From JANYJA01 sp038229055 (lineage in GTDB: Bacteria > Acidobacteriota > Terriglobia > Bryobacterales > Bryobacteraceae), in assembly GCA_038229055.1 (NCBI GenBank), contig JBBROU010000075.1, positions 1-25,671 of the forward strand: DNA of 25,671 nt, given 5' to 3'. The notes under the pieces are model-generated. The model saw only the letters and a program-made list of their open reading frames with translations. It was not told the origin of the DNA and did not search any database. Each line of letters begins with the position of its first letter. Positions within the stretch are counted from its first letter, which is position 1. A program made the position numbers and the translations under genes. Below, one piece after another: positions 15,702 to 23,547 of this stretch.

Positions 15702-16133
15702 TCACCGCCCGGATGAACCAAAGCCTCCGATTCCTCTTGTCGAGCTGCCGAGTTCTCCTTCATCCCACTCGACGGCCTCGTACCGCGACACCACCATCTG
15801 CGCGATGCGATCGCCGGCATGGATCATATAAGGCTCCCGTCCCAGATTCAACATAATCACGCGAATTTCGCCGCGGTAGCCTGGATCGATCGTGGCCGGG
15901 CTATTCGGCAGAGTAATTCCTTGCCGCAACGCGAGCCCGCTGCGTGGACGGATCTGGGCCTCGTAGCCGGCTGGCAGTTCGATCGAAAGACCGGTTGGGA
16001 CCAGTTGGGGGACACCCGGGGTTAGCAGCGTCGCCGCCAGGGCGCGGAGATCCATGCCGGCATCTTCCTCGGGTCCGTGGGCATACTCGGGCAGGGTCGC
16101 CTCCGGATCCAGTTTTCGGATCTTCACTTTCAT
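15702..16133 (-). CDS. dut: dUTP diphosphatase (dUTPase)
   Basis: A 143-aa trimeric-type dUTPase that hydrolyses dUTP to dUMP and pyrophosphate, keeping uracil out of DNA and supplying dUMP. All five family motifs are visible in order: EDAGMDLRA, RPRSGLA, ATIDPGYRGEI (with the catalytic Asp), GDRIAQMVV and the C-terminal RGIGGFGSSG that closes over the active site. Length is normal. The start ATG at 16133 is 54 bp from the divergent thyX-like gene, and the pair suggests linked dUMP production and use. Confidence 0.95.
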   Translation of the reverse strand: MKVKIRKLDPEATLPEYAHGPEEDAGMDLRALAATLLTPGVPQLVPTGLSIELPAGYEAQIRPRSGLALRQGITLPNSPATIDPGYRGEIRVIMLNLGREPYMIHAGDRIAQMVVSRYEAVEWDEGELGSSTRGIGGFGSSGR

Positions 16134-16187
16134 GGCTTCGCTTGCGTGTGCCTCATAGCATAAGCTGCATAATCAGAACTGGTCTCA

Positions 16188-17618
16188 ATGTCTCATAAAC
16201 CCAAGCGCGTCTACACGGTCGCGCCCATGCCACCCGAGAAGTGCGCCTACGCACTGGCGCGTTACAGCCGCTCGCCCGATTCCATCGTCGAATCGCTCGA
16301 TTGGGTGCGCACCCACAACTCCCAAAGTTTTCTTGAACACTACTATTTCCAGTACGGGCACGCCTCCATTGCGGACCTTGGCCACGCGGTCCTCTGTTTC
16401 GAAGGCATGTCCGAAATTGCCGCCACCGAGATCGAGGATGAAGTTCTTTGGGACGGGCAAGCCAAGTCGTCGCGTTACCAGGATTTCTCGCGCTCCGGAT
16501 TCATCACGCCCGAGGAGTTCGACGCCGCCAATGGCGCGACTTACGCCGCCGCCGGGGACCAGCTTCTTGCCGCCTACGCGGTGGTGAAAGCCGCCGTCCT
16601 GGAATCGCTCAAGGAATCGCTGCCGCGCCCGGAGGCGATGAAGCCCGACACCTACGAGCGCAACCTCACCGCCCGGGCCTTCGACGTCGCGCGCTACCTG
16701 CTGTTCTGGGGCGTGCCGACCAATGTCGGGCAGGTGACCAGCATCCGCACTCTGGAAAAGCAGATCCGGCGTCTGCGCGCGTCGGAATACGAAGAGCTGC
16801 GCAGCCTTGGCGACGAGATTGCCCAAGCCTGCGCACAAGAGCCCGATTGCCTGTGGAGCGATGCCGCACGCGAGCCCCTCGCCCCTACCCTCGCGCGTCA
16901 TGCCGATCCCGATGAGTATCTGGCGCGCTCCCGTCAGGATCTAAGTGCGTGGGCGGCGCAGAATCTCCCGAAACGTTCAGTATCCCCATGCGAGCGCGTG
17001 GCTCTGGTGCGACCGACTTGCACGATCAGCGAGATCGCGGCGACACTCCTCTATCCCGTTACCGACCGCCCCTTCCGCGAACTCTATGACCTTGCCGAGA
17101 GCTGGAGCCCGGCACAGCGGCGCGAGGTTCTCGACGTCGCCGTCCAGTCCCGAGGCCGGCGCGACGATCTACTTCGCGAATTCCGCGGCGGTCAGTACTG
17201 CTTCGACATGACTATCGATATCGGCGCCTACCGCGACATGCACCGCCACCGACGGTGCCAGCAGTTTCGGCAAGCGTTTTCCGGCGATCTCGGCTTCGAC
17301 ACTCCCGCCGCGCTGGCAGACGCCGGAGTCGCCGAGCACTACCAGAGTGCCATGGAGTCGGCGCTAGCGGTTATGCACTCGCTCCCAGCGCCCGGAGCAC
17401 ACTATCTGCTCCCTTTCGGCGCGCGTTCGCGTTTTCTATTCAAGATGGATTTCGCCGAAGCGGAATACATCTCGCGCGTCCGAAGCGGCGTGAAAGGGCA
17501 CTTCAGTTACCGCGAAATCGCGTGGCTGATGAAGCAGAAAATCGAGGAGGTCGAACCCGAGCTAGGCCGACTCATCGATGCCACCCCGCCCTGGATCGAA
17601 GACCCACTCAAACGCTAA
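16188..17618 (+). CDS. thyX: Long two-half ThyX-like flavin-dependent thymidylate synthase
   Basis: A 476-aa protein made of two ThyX-like halves. ThyX converts dUMP to dTMP with FAD, NADPH and methylenetetrahydrofolate. The N-half has FLEHYYFQYGHASIADLGH followed by the SSRY end of the signature at 94-97, but WDGQA stands where the RHR would be. The C-half has GAYRDMHRHRRCQQFRQ, with RDMHRHR at 349-355, but lacks the SxRY part. So each half keeps a different piece of the RHRx7-8S signature. Canonical ThyX is about 220-260 aa. From memory, such long forms are annotated as FAD-dependent thymidylate synthases in several phyla. The neighbouring dut supports a dTMP role, but activity is inferred. 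The stop overlaps the convergent DoxX gene by 4 bp. Confidence 0.85.
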   Translation: MSHKPKRVYTVAPMPPEKCAYALARYSRSPDSIVESLDWVRTHNSQSFLEHYYFQYGHASIADLGHAVLCFEGMSEIAATEIEDEVLWDGQAKSSRYQDFSRSGFITPEEFDAANGATYAAAGDQLLAAYAVVKAAVLESLKESLPRPEAMKPDTYERNLTARAFDVARYLLFWGVPTNVGQVTSIRTLEKQIRRLRASEYEELRSLGDEIAQACAQEPDCLWSDAAREPLAPTLARHADPDEYLARSRQDLSAWAAQNLPKRSVSPCERVALVRPTCTISEIAATLLYPVTDRPFRELYDLAESWSPAQRREVLDVAVQSRGRRDDLLREFRGGQYCFDMTIDIGAYRDMHRHRRCQQFRQAFSGDLGFDTPAALADAGVAEHYQSAMESALAVMHSLPAPGAHYLLPFGARSRFLFKMDFAEAEYISRVRSGVKGHFSYREIAWLMKQKIEEVEPELGRLIDATPPWIEDPLKR

Positions 17619-17971
17619 ACCGAAACAACACTGACCCGCAGCACCCACCAGATCAACACGGCCTGCAAGGGCAGCCGAGCCCACAATGCCCAGGACGGAA
17701 TCTGCAATCCGCCGGCGACTGGCTCGCGCATCGCCATATACACGTTTGCCGGAAACACCGCGATCAGCAGCGCCACTAAGCCCCATCCCGCCGCCGCCCG
17801 GAGGCTCGGGATCATGAGTCCGACTCCACCGGCGATCTCCGCAAGCCCGCTGATCCAGACCAGCATTCGCGGTGCCGGCAATACAGGCGGAACAATCGAA
17901 GCGTAAGCTGACGTAAAAATGAAGTGCAGCACGCCCGCGATCACGAACAAGAGACCTGTAGCCAAGCTCAT
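17615..17971 (-). CDS. DoxX-like small inner-membrane protein
   Basis: The 118-aa product has four hydrophobic helices and the typical DoxX pattern: GVLHFIF near the start, then SAYASIVPPVLPAP, ISGLAEIAGGVGLMIP and VFPANVYMAM. DoxX-family proteins are membrane proteins linked loosely to redox or respiratory functions; the exact role is not known. The frame is open to 18025, but the ATG at 17971 overlaps the stop of the upstream gene (ATGA) and starts the membrane helix, so it is preferred. Its TAG shares the four bases CTAA with the thyX stop. Confidence 0.85.
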   Translation of the reverse strand: MSLATGLLFVIAGVLHFIFTSAYASIVPPVLPAPRMLVWISGLAEIAGGVGLMIPSLRAAAGWGLVALLIAVFPANVYMAMREPVAGGLQIPSWALWARLPLQAVLIWWVLRVSVVSV

Positions 17972-18660
17972 TTCGCAGCAGGGCGTTTGAAGGTCAATGG
18001 CACCGAACCGGGCCCCTGCGTCCACTGCCCTTTGATCTCCGTGCCAGCGGAGTCCAAATCGCCCGCAAAAGATCCCTGAATCACCTTGATCTCGAACTTT
18101 AGGCTCTTGCCCGTCTGGGTGATGGTGGTGATGCCGATTCCGTTCGCGTTCTGATCCGGGCTATCCATCGACCCGGTGCCGGTGCCGTCGGCCGCCTGAT
18201 CCAGGTGCAAAATGATGTTCAGCGGCCGCCCCGCATCGATCGTGCCCTCCCACGTGCCTTGGAACTCCTTGGCAAGCGACGTACTCTTGGCCGGCAGCTC
18301 GACTTTGGCGTCCCCGGTCCGCTTCAGAGTGAATGGAAAAGTCGCCGCACCCTGGTTCAGATTGCCCGTAATCGACTGGCCGTCGTCTGAAATTTTTCCG
18401 TCGAATACCGGCTTGCCCGGCACGCCCGCCACCTCGAACCCGACCGACTTGTCCTTCACCGCGATGTTGCTTAGCGCCATCCCGGTCAGCTTCTGCTCGG
18501 GCATTCCGAAGGACCCAATCCACTCACCCTGGGCGCTTTTGATCAGATCCGCCGACACCGTCATGGGGTGACTGGGCGCTTGGATCGTGCCCTCCCAATG
18601 TCCAGACTGAGCCCAGCCACTCGCCGCCAGCAAAGGCAAAAACATCACGATTCGCTTCAT
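17968..18660 (-). CDS. Exported two-repeat beta-rich protein, unknown function
   Basis: A 230-aa protein with a signal peptide (MKRIVMFLPLLAASGWAQ). The mature part is an internal duplication: GHWEGTI...FPFTLKRT (about 20-115) and GTWEGTIDAG...PLTFKRPA (about 132-228). Each half looks like a small beta-barrel or lipocalin-like fold rich in short strands and Gly turns. No enzymatic residues are visible. It is coupled to the DoxX gene through an ATGA overlap and lies 15 bp after the POTRA gene, so the three probably form one transcript acting at the cell envelope. Confidence 0.75.
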   Translation of the reverse strand: MKRIVMFLPLLAASGWAQSGHWEGTIQAPSHPMTVSADLIKSAQGEWIGSFGMPEQKLTGMALSNIAVKDKSVGFEVAGVPGKPVFDGKISDDGQSITGNLNQGAATFPFTLKRTGDAKVELPAKSTSLAKEFQGTWEGTIDAGRPLNIILHLDQAADGTGTGSMDSPDQNANGIGITTITQTGKSLKFEIKVIQGSFAGDLDSAGTEIKGQWTQGPGSVPLTFKRPAAK

Positions 18661-18675
18661 ATTGTCACGTCCATT

Positions 18676-20046
18676 TTAGAATGGTTCAGATTGAACTTTC
18701 GGCTTGTCGGGCTTACGGGGCGGGGCCGCGCCAAAGATCAACGTCACGTCCGCCACGTGCTTGTCCTCGTCGATATTCGTGACTGCTTTCGTGGTCCCCA
18801 AGCTGTCGAAAATTCCATCCTCGCGAATCCTTGCGAGGAAATAATCCGGGTAGCTGGCATTGAATGGCGCGCCCTGCTTTGCGCCCCAAAGCTTCCGCAC
18901 CGCCGGCTCACTGTTCAGGTCGAGTCCTTGAATCGTAAGCGTACCCGTATGGAACTGCGGGCCGCGATCGAGCCTGACGGCCACATCCACTTTTTTCGCG
19001 GCGTCGTCAATCTTACGGTCCACTTCCGCCTGAACGCGCAGGTACCCGTTCTTCTTCAGGATCCGTTTGATGGTCTCTACACCTTCGTTGATCGCATCGA
19101 AATTCACGAACTCGCCCGGCTTGATGGCTGCCTGCTTCAGGAGATCCGCGCCGTCCGCCCGGCTCTCCGCGCCGGAGATTGCAAAGCTGCCCAATCGATA
19201 AACGGTGCCTTCTTCGATTGTCACATCGACCACGAGGCCCTTCACCTTCTCCGCCGGGGAAGTCGTGATTTTGGGAAACTGCACGCGCACCAGGCCTCGC
19301 CCGTCGTATAACGGCCGGATCTGAGCGTCCAAAAGCTGCCGAAATCCGTCCTGCGTGAATGGGACGCCGTACGCGACGCCCGAAATCGCATGCTGCAATC
19401 GCGGCGTCAAAATGGCGTTGTTGCCCGTAAAGCGAACCTCCGCAATCACCGGCAGCGGCGCCGCCGGACGGAATAGAATCTTAAACTGTTCCGGCCCGGT
19501 GCTGATCACCGTACCCAAAACCTTTTCCGGATGGTTGACGGACGCCAGATAATTCTCGATGGCGCGCGCGTATTGATCGAGGATCGCAGTCGTCCCGGGC
19601 AGCTTGGGCAGAAATAGCGGATTCCGCGTTTTCAGATATTTCACGATCTCCGGACCCTGCGCAGGCAAGCCTTCGAATTCAAGGGCGAACAGCGGCTTCA
19701 TCTCGAGCACCTCGAAGGTCAGCGCGTACCCGCCCTTGCCGCCCGGCGCATAACGATAGCCGACGGTCTCGAACATACCCGTGGCCACCAGCCGGTCCCG
19801 CGCCGCGTCGAAATCCGCCTTCGATCCGGGCTGGCCCGCGCGAACGCCGGCCACCTCGAGTATCTTTTCCTTGGCGAGATTCTGGTTTCCTTCGACGGCA
19901 GTGGTCTCGACGGGGAAATGATCCGGAGCCGTACGGGTGGCGGCCGGAACTGCGGACACCGGCTTGCTGCGACGCGTTTTCGTCTGCCCGAAGGCCCCAG
20001 CGGCAAACATACCGAGAATCACAATCAAGACCGTCGCGTTCAGCAA
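18676..20046 (-). CDS. Periplasmic multi-POTRA protein without a beta-barrel (BamA/TamA-like)
   Basis: A 456-aa exported protein with a signal-like start (NATVLIVILGMFAAGAFGQ) and a basic linker. Five POTRA-like units follow, at about 46-116, 118-195, 200-280, 283-360 and 363-440. Each shows a strand, helix, helix, strand pattern, for example VETTAVEGNQNLAKEKI, VIAEVRFTGNNAILTPRL and TGTLTIQGLDLNSEPAV. POTRA units in BamA and TamA hand over outer-membrane proteins. Here the protein ends after the fifth unit with a Pro/Lys tail, and no Omp85 barrel is present. The start is TTG at 20046, with AAGGAG 5 nt upstream. An adaptor role in envelope biogenesis is inferred. Confidence 0.8.
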   Translation of the reverse strand: MLNATVLIVILGMFAAGAFGQTKTRRSKPVSAVPAATRTAPDHFPVETTAVEGNQNLAKEKILEVAGVRAGQPGSKADFDAARDRLVATGMFETVGYRYAPGGKGGYALTFEVLEMKPLFALEFEGLPAQGPEIVKYLKTRNPLFLPKLPGTTAILDQYARAIENYLASVNHPEKVLGTVISTGPEQFKILFRPAAPLPVIAEVRFTGNNAILTPRLQHAISGVAYGVPFTQDGFRQLLDAQIRPLYDGRGLVRVQFPKITTSPAEKVKGLVVDVTIEEGTVYRLGSFAISGAESRADGADLLKQAAIKPGEFVNFDAINEGVETIKRILKKNGYLRVQAEVDRKIDDAAKKVDVAVRLDRGPQFHTGTLTIQGLDLNSEPAVRKLWGAKQGAPFNASYPDYFLARIREDGIFDSLGTTKAVTNIDEDKHVADVTLIFGAAPPRKPDKPKVQSEPF

Positions 20047-20153
20047 AAAAGCTCCTTCCGTAATGACGTACGCCCGGCCACTTTCATATCAAACTATTTC
20101 GCGCGAAGCGCCTCGCACTTCCATCCACCGCATTCGCCCGCAACCTATTGTAA

Positions 20154-20166
20154 ATGGACGGTCCAT
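20154..20166. promoter_or_regulatory. Palindrome upstream of lpdA (possible operator)
   Basis: ATGGACGGTCCAT has 6-bp arms around a single central G. It lies 5 bp before the chosen lpdA start and 107 bp from the divergent POTRA gene. Short odd-centred palindromes of this type are often TetR-family operators, so autogenous or metabolite control of the lpdA operon is possible. Confidence 0.35.
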
Positions 20167-20171
20167 GTAGA

Positions 20172-21575
20172 ATGAAGAAAGTGTCCTACGATCTCATCAT
20201 CATTGGAAGCGGCCCTGGCGGGTATTCGGCCGCGGTCCGGGCCGGACAATACGGCTTAAAAACGGCAATTATCGAACGTCATAGCAAGCTCGGCGGCGTA
20301 TGCCTCCACGTCGGCTGCATCCCCACGAAATCGCTTCTGCACACCGCGGAAGTCTGGAATCACTTCACACATTCGGAAGCCGAAGGGATAAGCTGCGAGA
20401 ATCCGCGCCTGAATTTTCCGAAAGTCATCGATCGCAAGAACGGCATCGTGGCGAAACACGCCAAGGGTGTCGAATTCCTGATGCGCAAGAACAAGATCGA
20501 GACCTTCCGCGGCGTTGCCACCCTCAAAGGCGGCGGCAAGGTTGAAGTGCGTGGGGAGAAGGGCGCGCAAACGCTCGAAGCCAAAAACATTATGATCGCC
20601 ACGGGCTCGGAAGCGCGCATGCTGCCCGGGCTCCAGCCGGATCCCGATACAATCCTCACCAACATCGAAATCCTGAACCTGACGACGGTCCCTAAGACGC
20701 TTTCCATCATCGGCGCCGGAGCTGTCGGCGTCGAGTTCGCCTCCATGTTCAACAAATTCGGCACCAAGGTCAGCATCTTCGAAATGCTGCCCCGAATCGT
20801 GCCGGTTGAGGACGAAGAGGTTTCCGCCGAACTCGAAAAGGTATTCAAGCGCGAGAAGATCCGCGTCGAGACCGGCGCCAAGTGCGAGAACATCCGTAAG
20901 ACTCCGAACGGCGTCGTGATGACGGTCACGTTGAAGAACGGCAAAAAGGAAGAGGTCGAATCCGAGAAGCTACTCGTCGCCGTGGGCCGCGCGCCGAATA
21001 CGGCGAACCTAGGGATCGAGAACACGAAAGTCGAGCTCGACCGCGGCTTCATCAAGACGAACGAGTTCATGCAGACCGCGGATCCAACTATCTACGCCAT
21101 CGGCGACGTGGTGGCCGGGACGCCGCAGCTCGCACACGTCGCGACGCGCCAGGGCATGGTCGCGGTCGCCAAGATCGCCGGCAAACCCACAACGCCCCTC
21201 CATCGAGACCGCATCCCCGGAGCCACTTACACCGAGCCCGGCATCGGCAGCGTCGGCATTACCGAAGCCCAGGCCAAAGCGCAGGGCTGCAAAATCAAGA
21301 TCGGCAAATTTCCCTTCGCAGCCAACAGCAAGGCGACGATTCTCGGCATGCACGATGGCTTCGTCAAGGTGATCGCCGATGCCGCAAGCGGCGAAATTCT
21401 GGGCGTTCACATCATAGGGCCGCAGGGTTATGAGCTGGTCTCCGAAGCTGTCGCGGCCATGGAATCCGAATCGACAGTGGATGTCATGATGAGCGCGATT
21501 CATGCTCATCCCACCATCTACGAAGCCGTCGGCGAAGCCTTCAACGCGGTCAACGGTTTAGCCATCAATGTTTAA
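20172..21575 (+). CDS. lpdA: Dihydrolipoamide dehydrogenase (E3)
   Basis: A 467-aa flavoprotein that reoxidises dihydrolipoamide on E2 subunits and passes electrons to NAD. The FAD motif is GSGPGGYSAAV near residues 12-22. The redox-active disulfide is C44/C49 in GGVCLHVGCIPTK. The NAD motif is GAGAVGVEFASMF, the second FAD motif is YAIGDV, and the catalytic His/Glu pair is in HAHPTIYEAVGE (His446, Glu451). All are intact. An in-frame ATG at 20154 would add six residues but lies in a palindrome; MKKVSYDLIIIG from 20172 is the normal beginning. lipB overlaps its last 8 bases, so translation is coupled. Confidence 0.96.
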   Translation: MKKVSYDLIIIGSGPGGYSAAVRAGQYGLKTAIIERHSKLGGVCLHVGCIPTKSLLHTAEVWNHFTHSEAEGISCENPRLNFPKVIDRKNGIVAKHAKGVEFLMRKNKIETFRGVATLKGGGKVEVRGEKGAQTLEAKNIMIATGSEARMLPGLQPDPDTILTNIEILNLTTVPKTLSIIGAGAVGVEFASMFNKFGTKVSIFEMLPRIVPVEDEEVSAELEKVFKREKIRVETGAKCENIRKTPNGVVMTVTLKNGKKEEVESEKLLVAVGRAPNTANLGIENTKVELDRGFIKTNEFMQTADPTIYAIGDVVAGTPQLAHVATRQGMVAVAKIAGKPTTPLHRDRIPGATYTEPGIGSVGITEAQAKAQGCKIKIGKFPFAANSKATILGMHDGFVKVIADAASGEILGVHIIGPQGYELVSEAVAAMESESTVDVMMSAIHAHPTIYEAVGEAFNAVNGLAINV

Positions 21576-22281
21576 CGTGCGCCACCTCGGGCGCCTCAGC
21601 TACTCCGAGGCGTTCGAATTGCAGCGGCAGCTTGTCGCCGAGCGCAAACAAGATCTGATTCCGGATCAACTGCTGCTGGTCGAACACCCACACGTCATCA
21701 CGATCGGCCGCAACGGGCACCCCGAAAATCTGCTTGCCAGCGACGACGTGCTGCGCCGCTCCGGCATCGACTTTCACGAGTGCGACCGCGGCGGGGATGT
21801 GACATATCATGGTCCCGGGCAGGTCGTGGGCTATCCGATTTTCGATCTTTCGCGCTGGCACAAGGACGTGCACATGTACGTCCGCGCGCTCGAGCAGATC
21901 CTGATCGATACGCTCGCGGATTTCGCGATCACAGCAACACGCATTGCCGGCCTCACGGGCGTCTGGGTGGATGGCCGCAAGATCGGGGCGATCGGCGTGC
22001 ACATCAGCCGCTGGGTGACATCGCACGGCTTCGCGTTAAATCTGACCACCGATCTTTCTTACTTTCAGTACATAGTTCCATGCGGCCTCGCCAAGCCCGT
22101 AACCAGCATCCACGCCGAGGGCGCGAGGCCAAGTTGGGCGCAGGTGACCAGCCGTTTGATTGCGCATTTCGAGCGCGTTTTCGATACCGAGGAGATCCTG
22201 AATGACAGACGTAGTAATGCCGCAGATGGGCGAGAGCATCGTCGAAGGCACCTTGACCAAGTGGCTCAAGAAGCCCGGTGA
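21568..22281 (+). CDS. lipB: Lipoyl(octanoyl) transferase
   Basis: The enzyme moves octanoyl groups from acyl carrier protein to lipoyl domains, the first step of protein lipoylation. Motifs are RGGDVTYHGPGQ (74-85), the catalytic lysine K138 in GRKIGAIGVHI and the acyl-thioester cysteine C172 in IVPCGLAKPV. The family fold ends near residue 211 (FERVFDTEE). The last 26 residues are a basic tail that reads through the first 80 bases of the E2 gene in another frame. The start overlaps the lpdA stop by 8 bp. Its position between E3 and E2 fits a role in lipoylating the E2 encoded next door. Confidence 0.95.
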   Translation: MFNVRHLGRLSYSEAFELQRQLVAERKQDLIPDQLLLVEHPHVITIGRNGHPENLLASDDVLRRSGIDFHECDRGGDVTYHGPGQVVGYPIFDLSRWHKDVHMYVRALEQILIDTLADFAITATRIAGLTGVWVDGRKIGAIGVHISRWVTSHGFALNLTTDLSYFQYIVPCGLAKPVTSIHAEGARPSWAQVTSRLIAHFERVFDTEEILNDRRSNAADGREHRRRHLDQVAQEAR

Positions 22282-23545
22282 CGCCGTTGAGCGCGACGAG
22301 CCGCTCTTTGAAATTTCAACCGATAAAGTCGATACCGAAATTCCATCGCCTTCGGCCGGGACGCTGAAAGAAGTTCTGGTGCAGGAAGGCGCTACGGTCG
22401 GGATCAACACCGTCGTTGCGCGCATCGAGGAGGCTGGCGGCGCGGCCGCTGCTCCCGCGGCATCCGCGCCCGCAGTGGAAGCGGCTCCTGCTGCTGCCCC
22501 TCCACCTGTTGCCCCGGCCGCACCGCCGGCTGCCGCACCCGCCGCACCTCCTCCACCTGCCCCCGCGGTTGCAGAAGAGACGCGCGAGCCCGCCGGCCCG
22601 CTCTCACCGCTGGTTCGCAGAATGGCCCGTGAGAACAACATCGATCTATCGCGCGTCACCGGCACCGGTGCCGGAGGGCGGATCACGAAGCAGGACGTCG
22701 AAGGTTTCATCGCGGCGCAAGGCCAAGCGGCTCCTCCGGCGGCTCCCACCGCCCCGTCCCCCTCGCCTCAGGCAGATGGCGCAGCTTTCTCACCGAGCGC
22801 CCCAGCCGCCGCTCCTGCCGCGCCTCCGGCACCGCCGCCTGCAGCCGGACAAGCCAAGACCCGCATCGAGCCCATGAGCACCATGCGCTCGAAGATCGCG
22901 GAGCACATGATCATGTCCAAGCGCACCTCGGCGCACGTGACCACCGTGCACAAGGTCGACATGACTAAGGTTGCCCGGATGCGCGCCAAGCACAAGGCCG
23001 ATTTCCAGGCCCGCTACGGAATGTCGCTCACGTTCCTACCGTTCGTGACGCGCGCCGCCATTGAAGCCCTGCGCACCTTTCCTATCGTGAACGCTTCCAT
23101 CGAAGGCACGAACATCATCTATCACAACGAAATCAACGTGGGCATCGCCGTGGCGCTTGAGAACGGACTCATCGTCCCCGTAATTCGGAATGCGGATGAG
23201 AAGAACGTCCTCGGCCTGCAGCGCTCGATTGTCGACCTCGCGCAGCGTGCACGCTCGCGCCAGTTAAAGCCCGACGAAGTGGCCGGCGGCACGTTTTCCA
23301 TCACGAATTTCGGCAGCTTCGGCAGCATCTTCGCGACGCCGGTCATCAATCAGCCGCAGGTCGCAATATTGGGCGTCGGTGCCGTGGAGAAGGTTCCCGT
23401 GGTGATTGACGACGCCATCGCGATTCGCTCGGTGGCGTATCTTGCCCTGACCTTCGACCATCGTTTGATCGATGGCGCTCTGGCCGATCAGTTCACCGCC
23501 AAAGCCAAGTCGGTGCTCGAGAACTGGTCCGAAGAGGTTTTGTAA
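22202..23545 (+). CDS. sucB: Dihydrolipoyl acyltransferase (E2) of a 2-oxoacid dehydrogenase complex
   Basis: A 447-aa E2 with one lipoyl domain (1-76, lipoyl-lysine K42 in STDKVDTEIPS) and an Ala/Pro linker. The peripheral-subunit-binding domain is at about 134-171 (SPLVRRMARENNIDLSRV), followed by a second Ala/Pro linker. The catalytic core runs from 217 to 447, with the active-site motif DHRLIDG at 419-425. All catalytic residues are present. GAGGAG at 22189-22194 lies 7 nt before the ATG, so this start is well supported although it lies inside lipB. It could serve 2-oxoglutarate, pyruvate or branched-chain complexes. The lipoyl-less Kgd in the same window makes a shared or succinyl role attractive. 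The symbol is provisional. Confidence 0.92.
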   Translation: MTDVVMPQMGESIVEGTLTKWLKKPGDAVERDEPLFEISTDKVDTEIPSPSAGTLKEVLVQEGATVGINTVVARIEEAGGAAAAPAASAPAVEAAPAAAPPPVAPAAPPAAAPAAPPPPAPAVAEETREPAGPLSPLVRRMARENNIDLSRVTGTGAGGRITKQDVEGFIAAQGQAAPPAAPTAPSPSPQADGAAFSPSAPAAAPAAPPAPPPAAGQAKTRIEPMSTMRSKIAEHMIMSKRTSAHVTTVHKVDMTKVARMRAKHKADFQARYGMSLTFLPFVTRAAIEALRTFPIVNASIEGTNIIYHNEINVGIAVALENGLIVPVIRNADEKNVLGLQRSIVDLAQRARSRQLKPDEVAGGTFSITNFGSFGSIFATPVINQPQVAILGVGAVEKVPVVIDDAIAIRSVAYLALTFDHRLIDGALADQFTAKAKSVLENWSEEVL

Positions 23546-23547
23546 GT

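Noticed and set aside
16185..16901. 238-codon minus-strand frame inside thyX
   Set aside because: Antisense shadow of the ThyX-like gene, with no motif and no start signal.
22036..22749. 237-codon minus-strand frame over the E2 gene, rich in Ala and Gly
   Set aside because: It is the reverse reading of the Ala/Pro linker of E2.
22430..22860. Repetitive GC-rich tract resembling a repeat region
   Set aside because: These are the Ala/Pro linkers of the E2 protein, not a DNA repeat. No CRISPR-like spaced repeats occur in the window.
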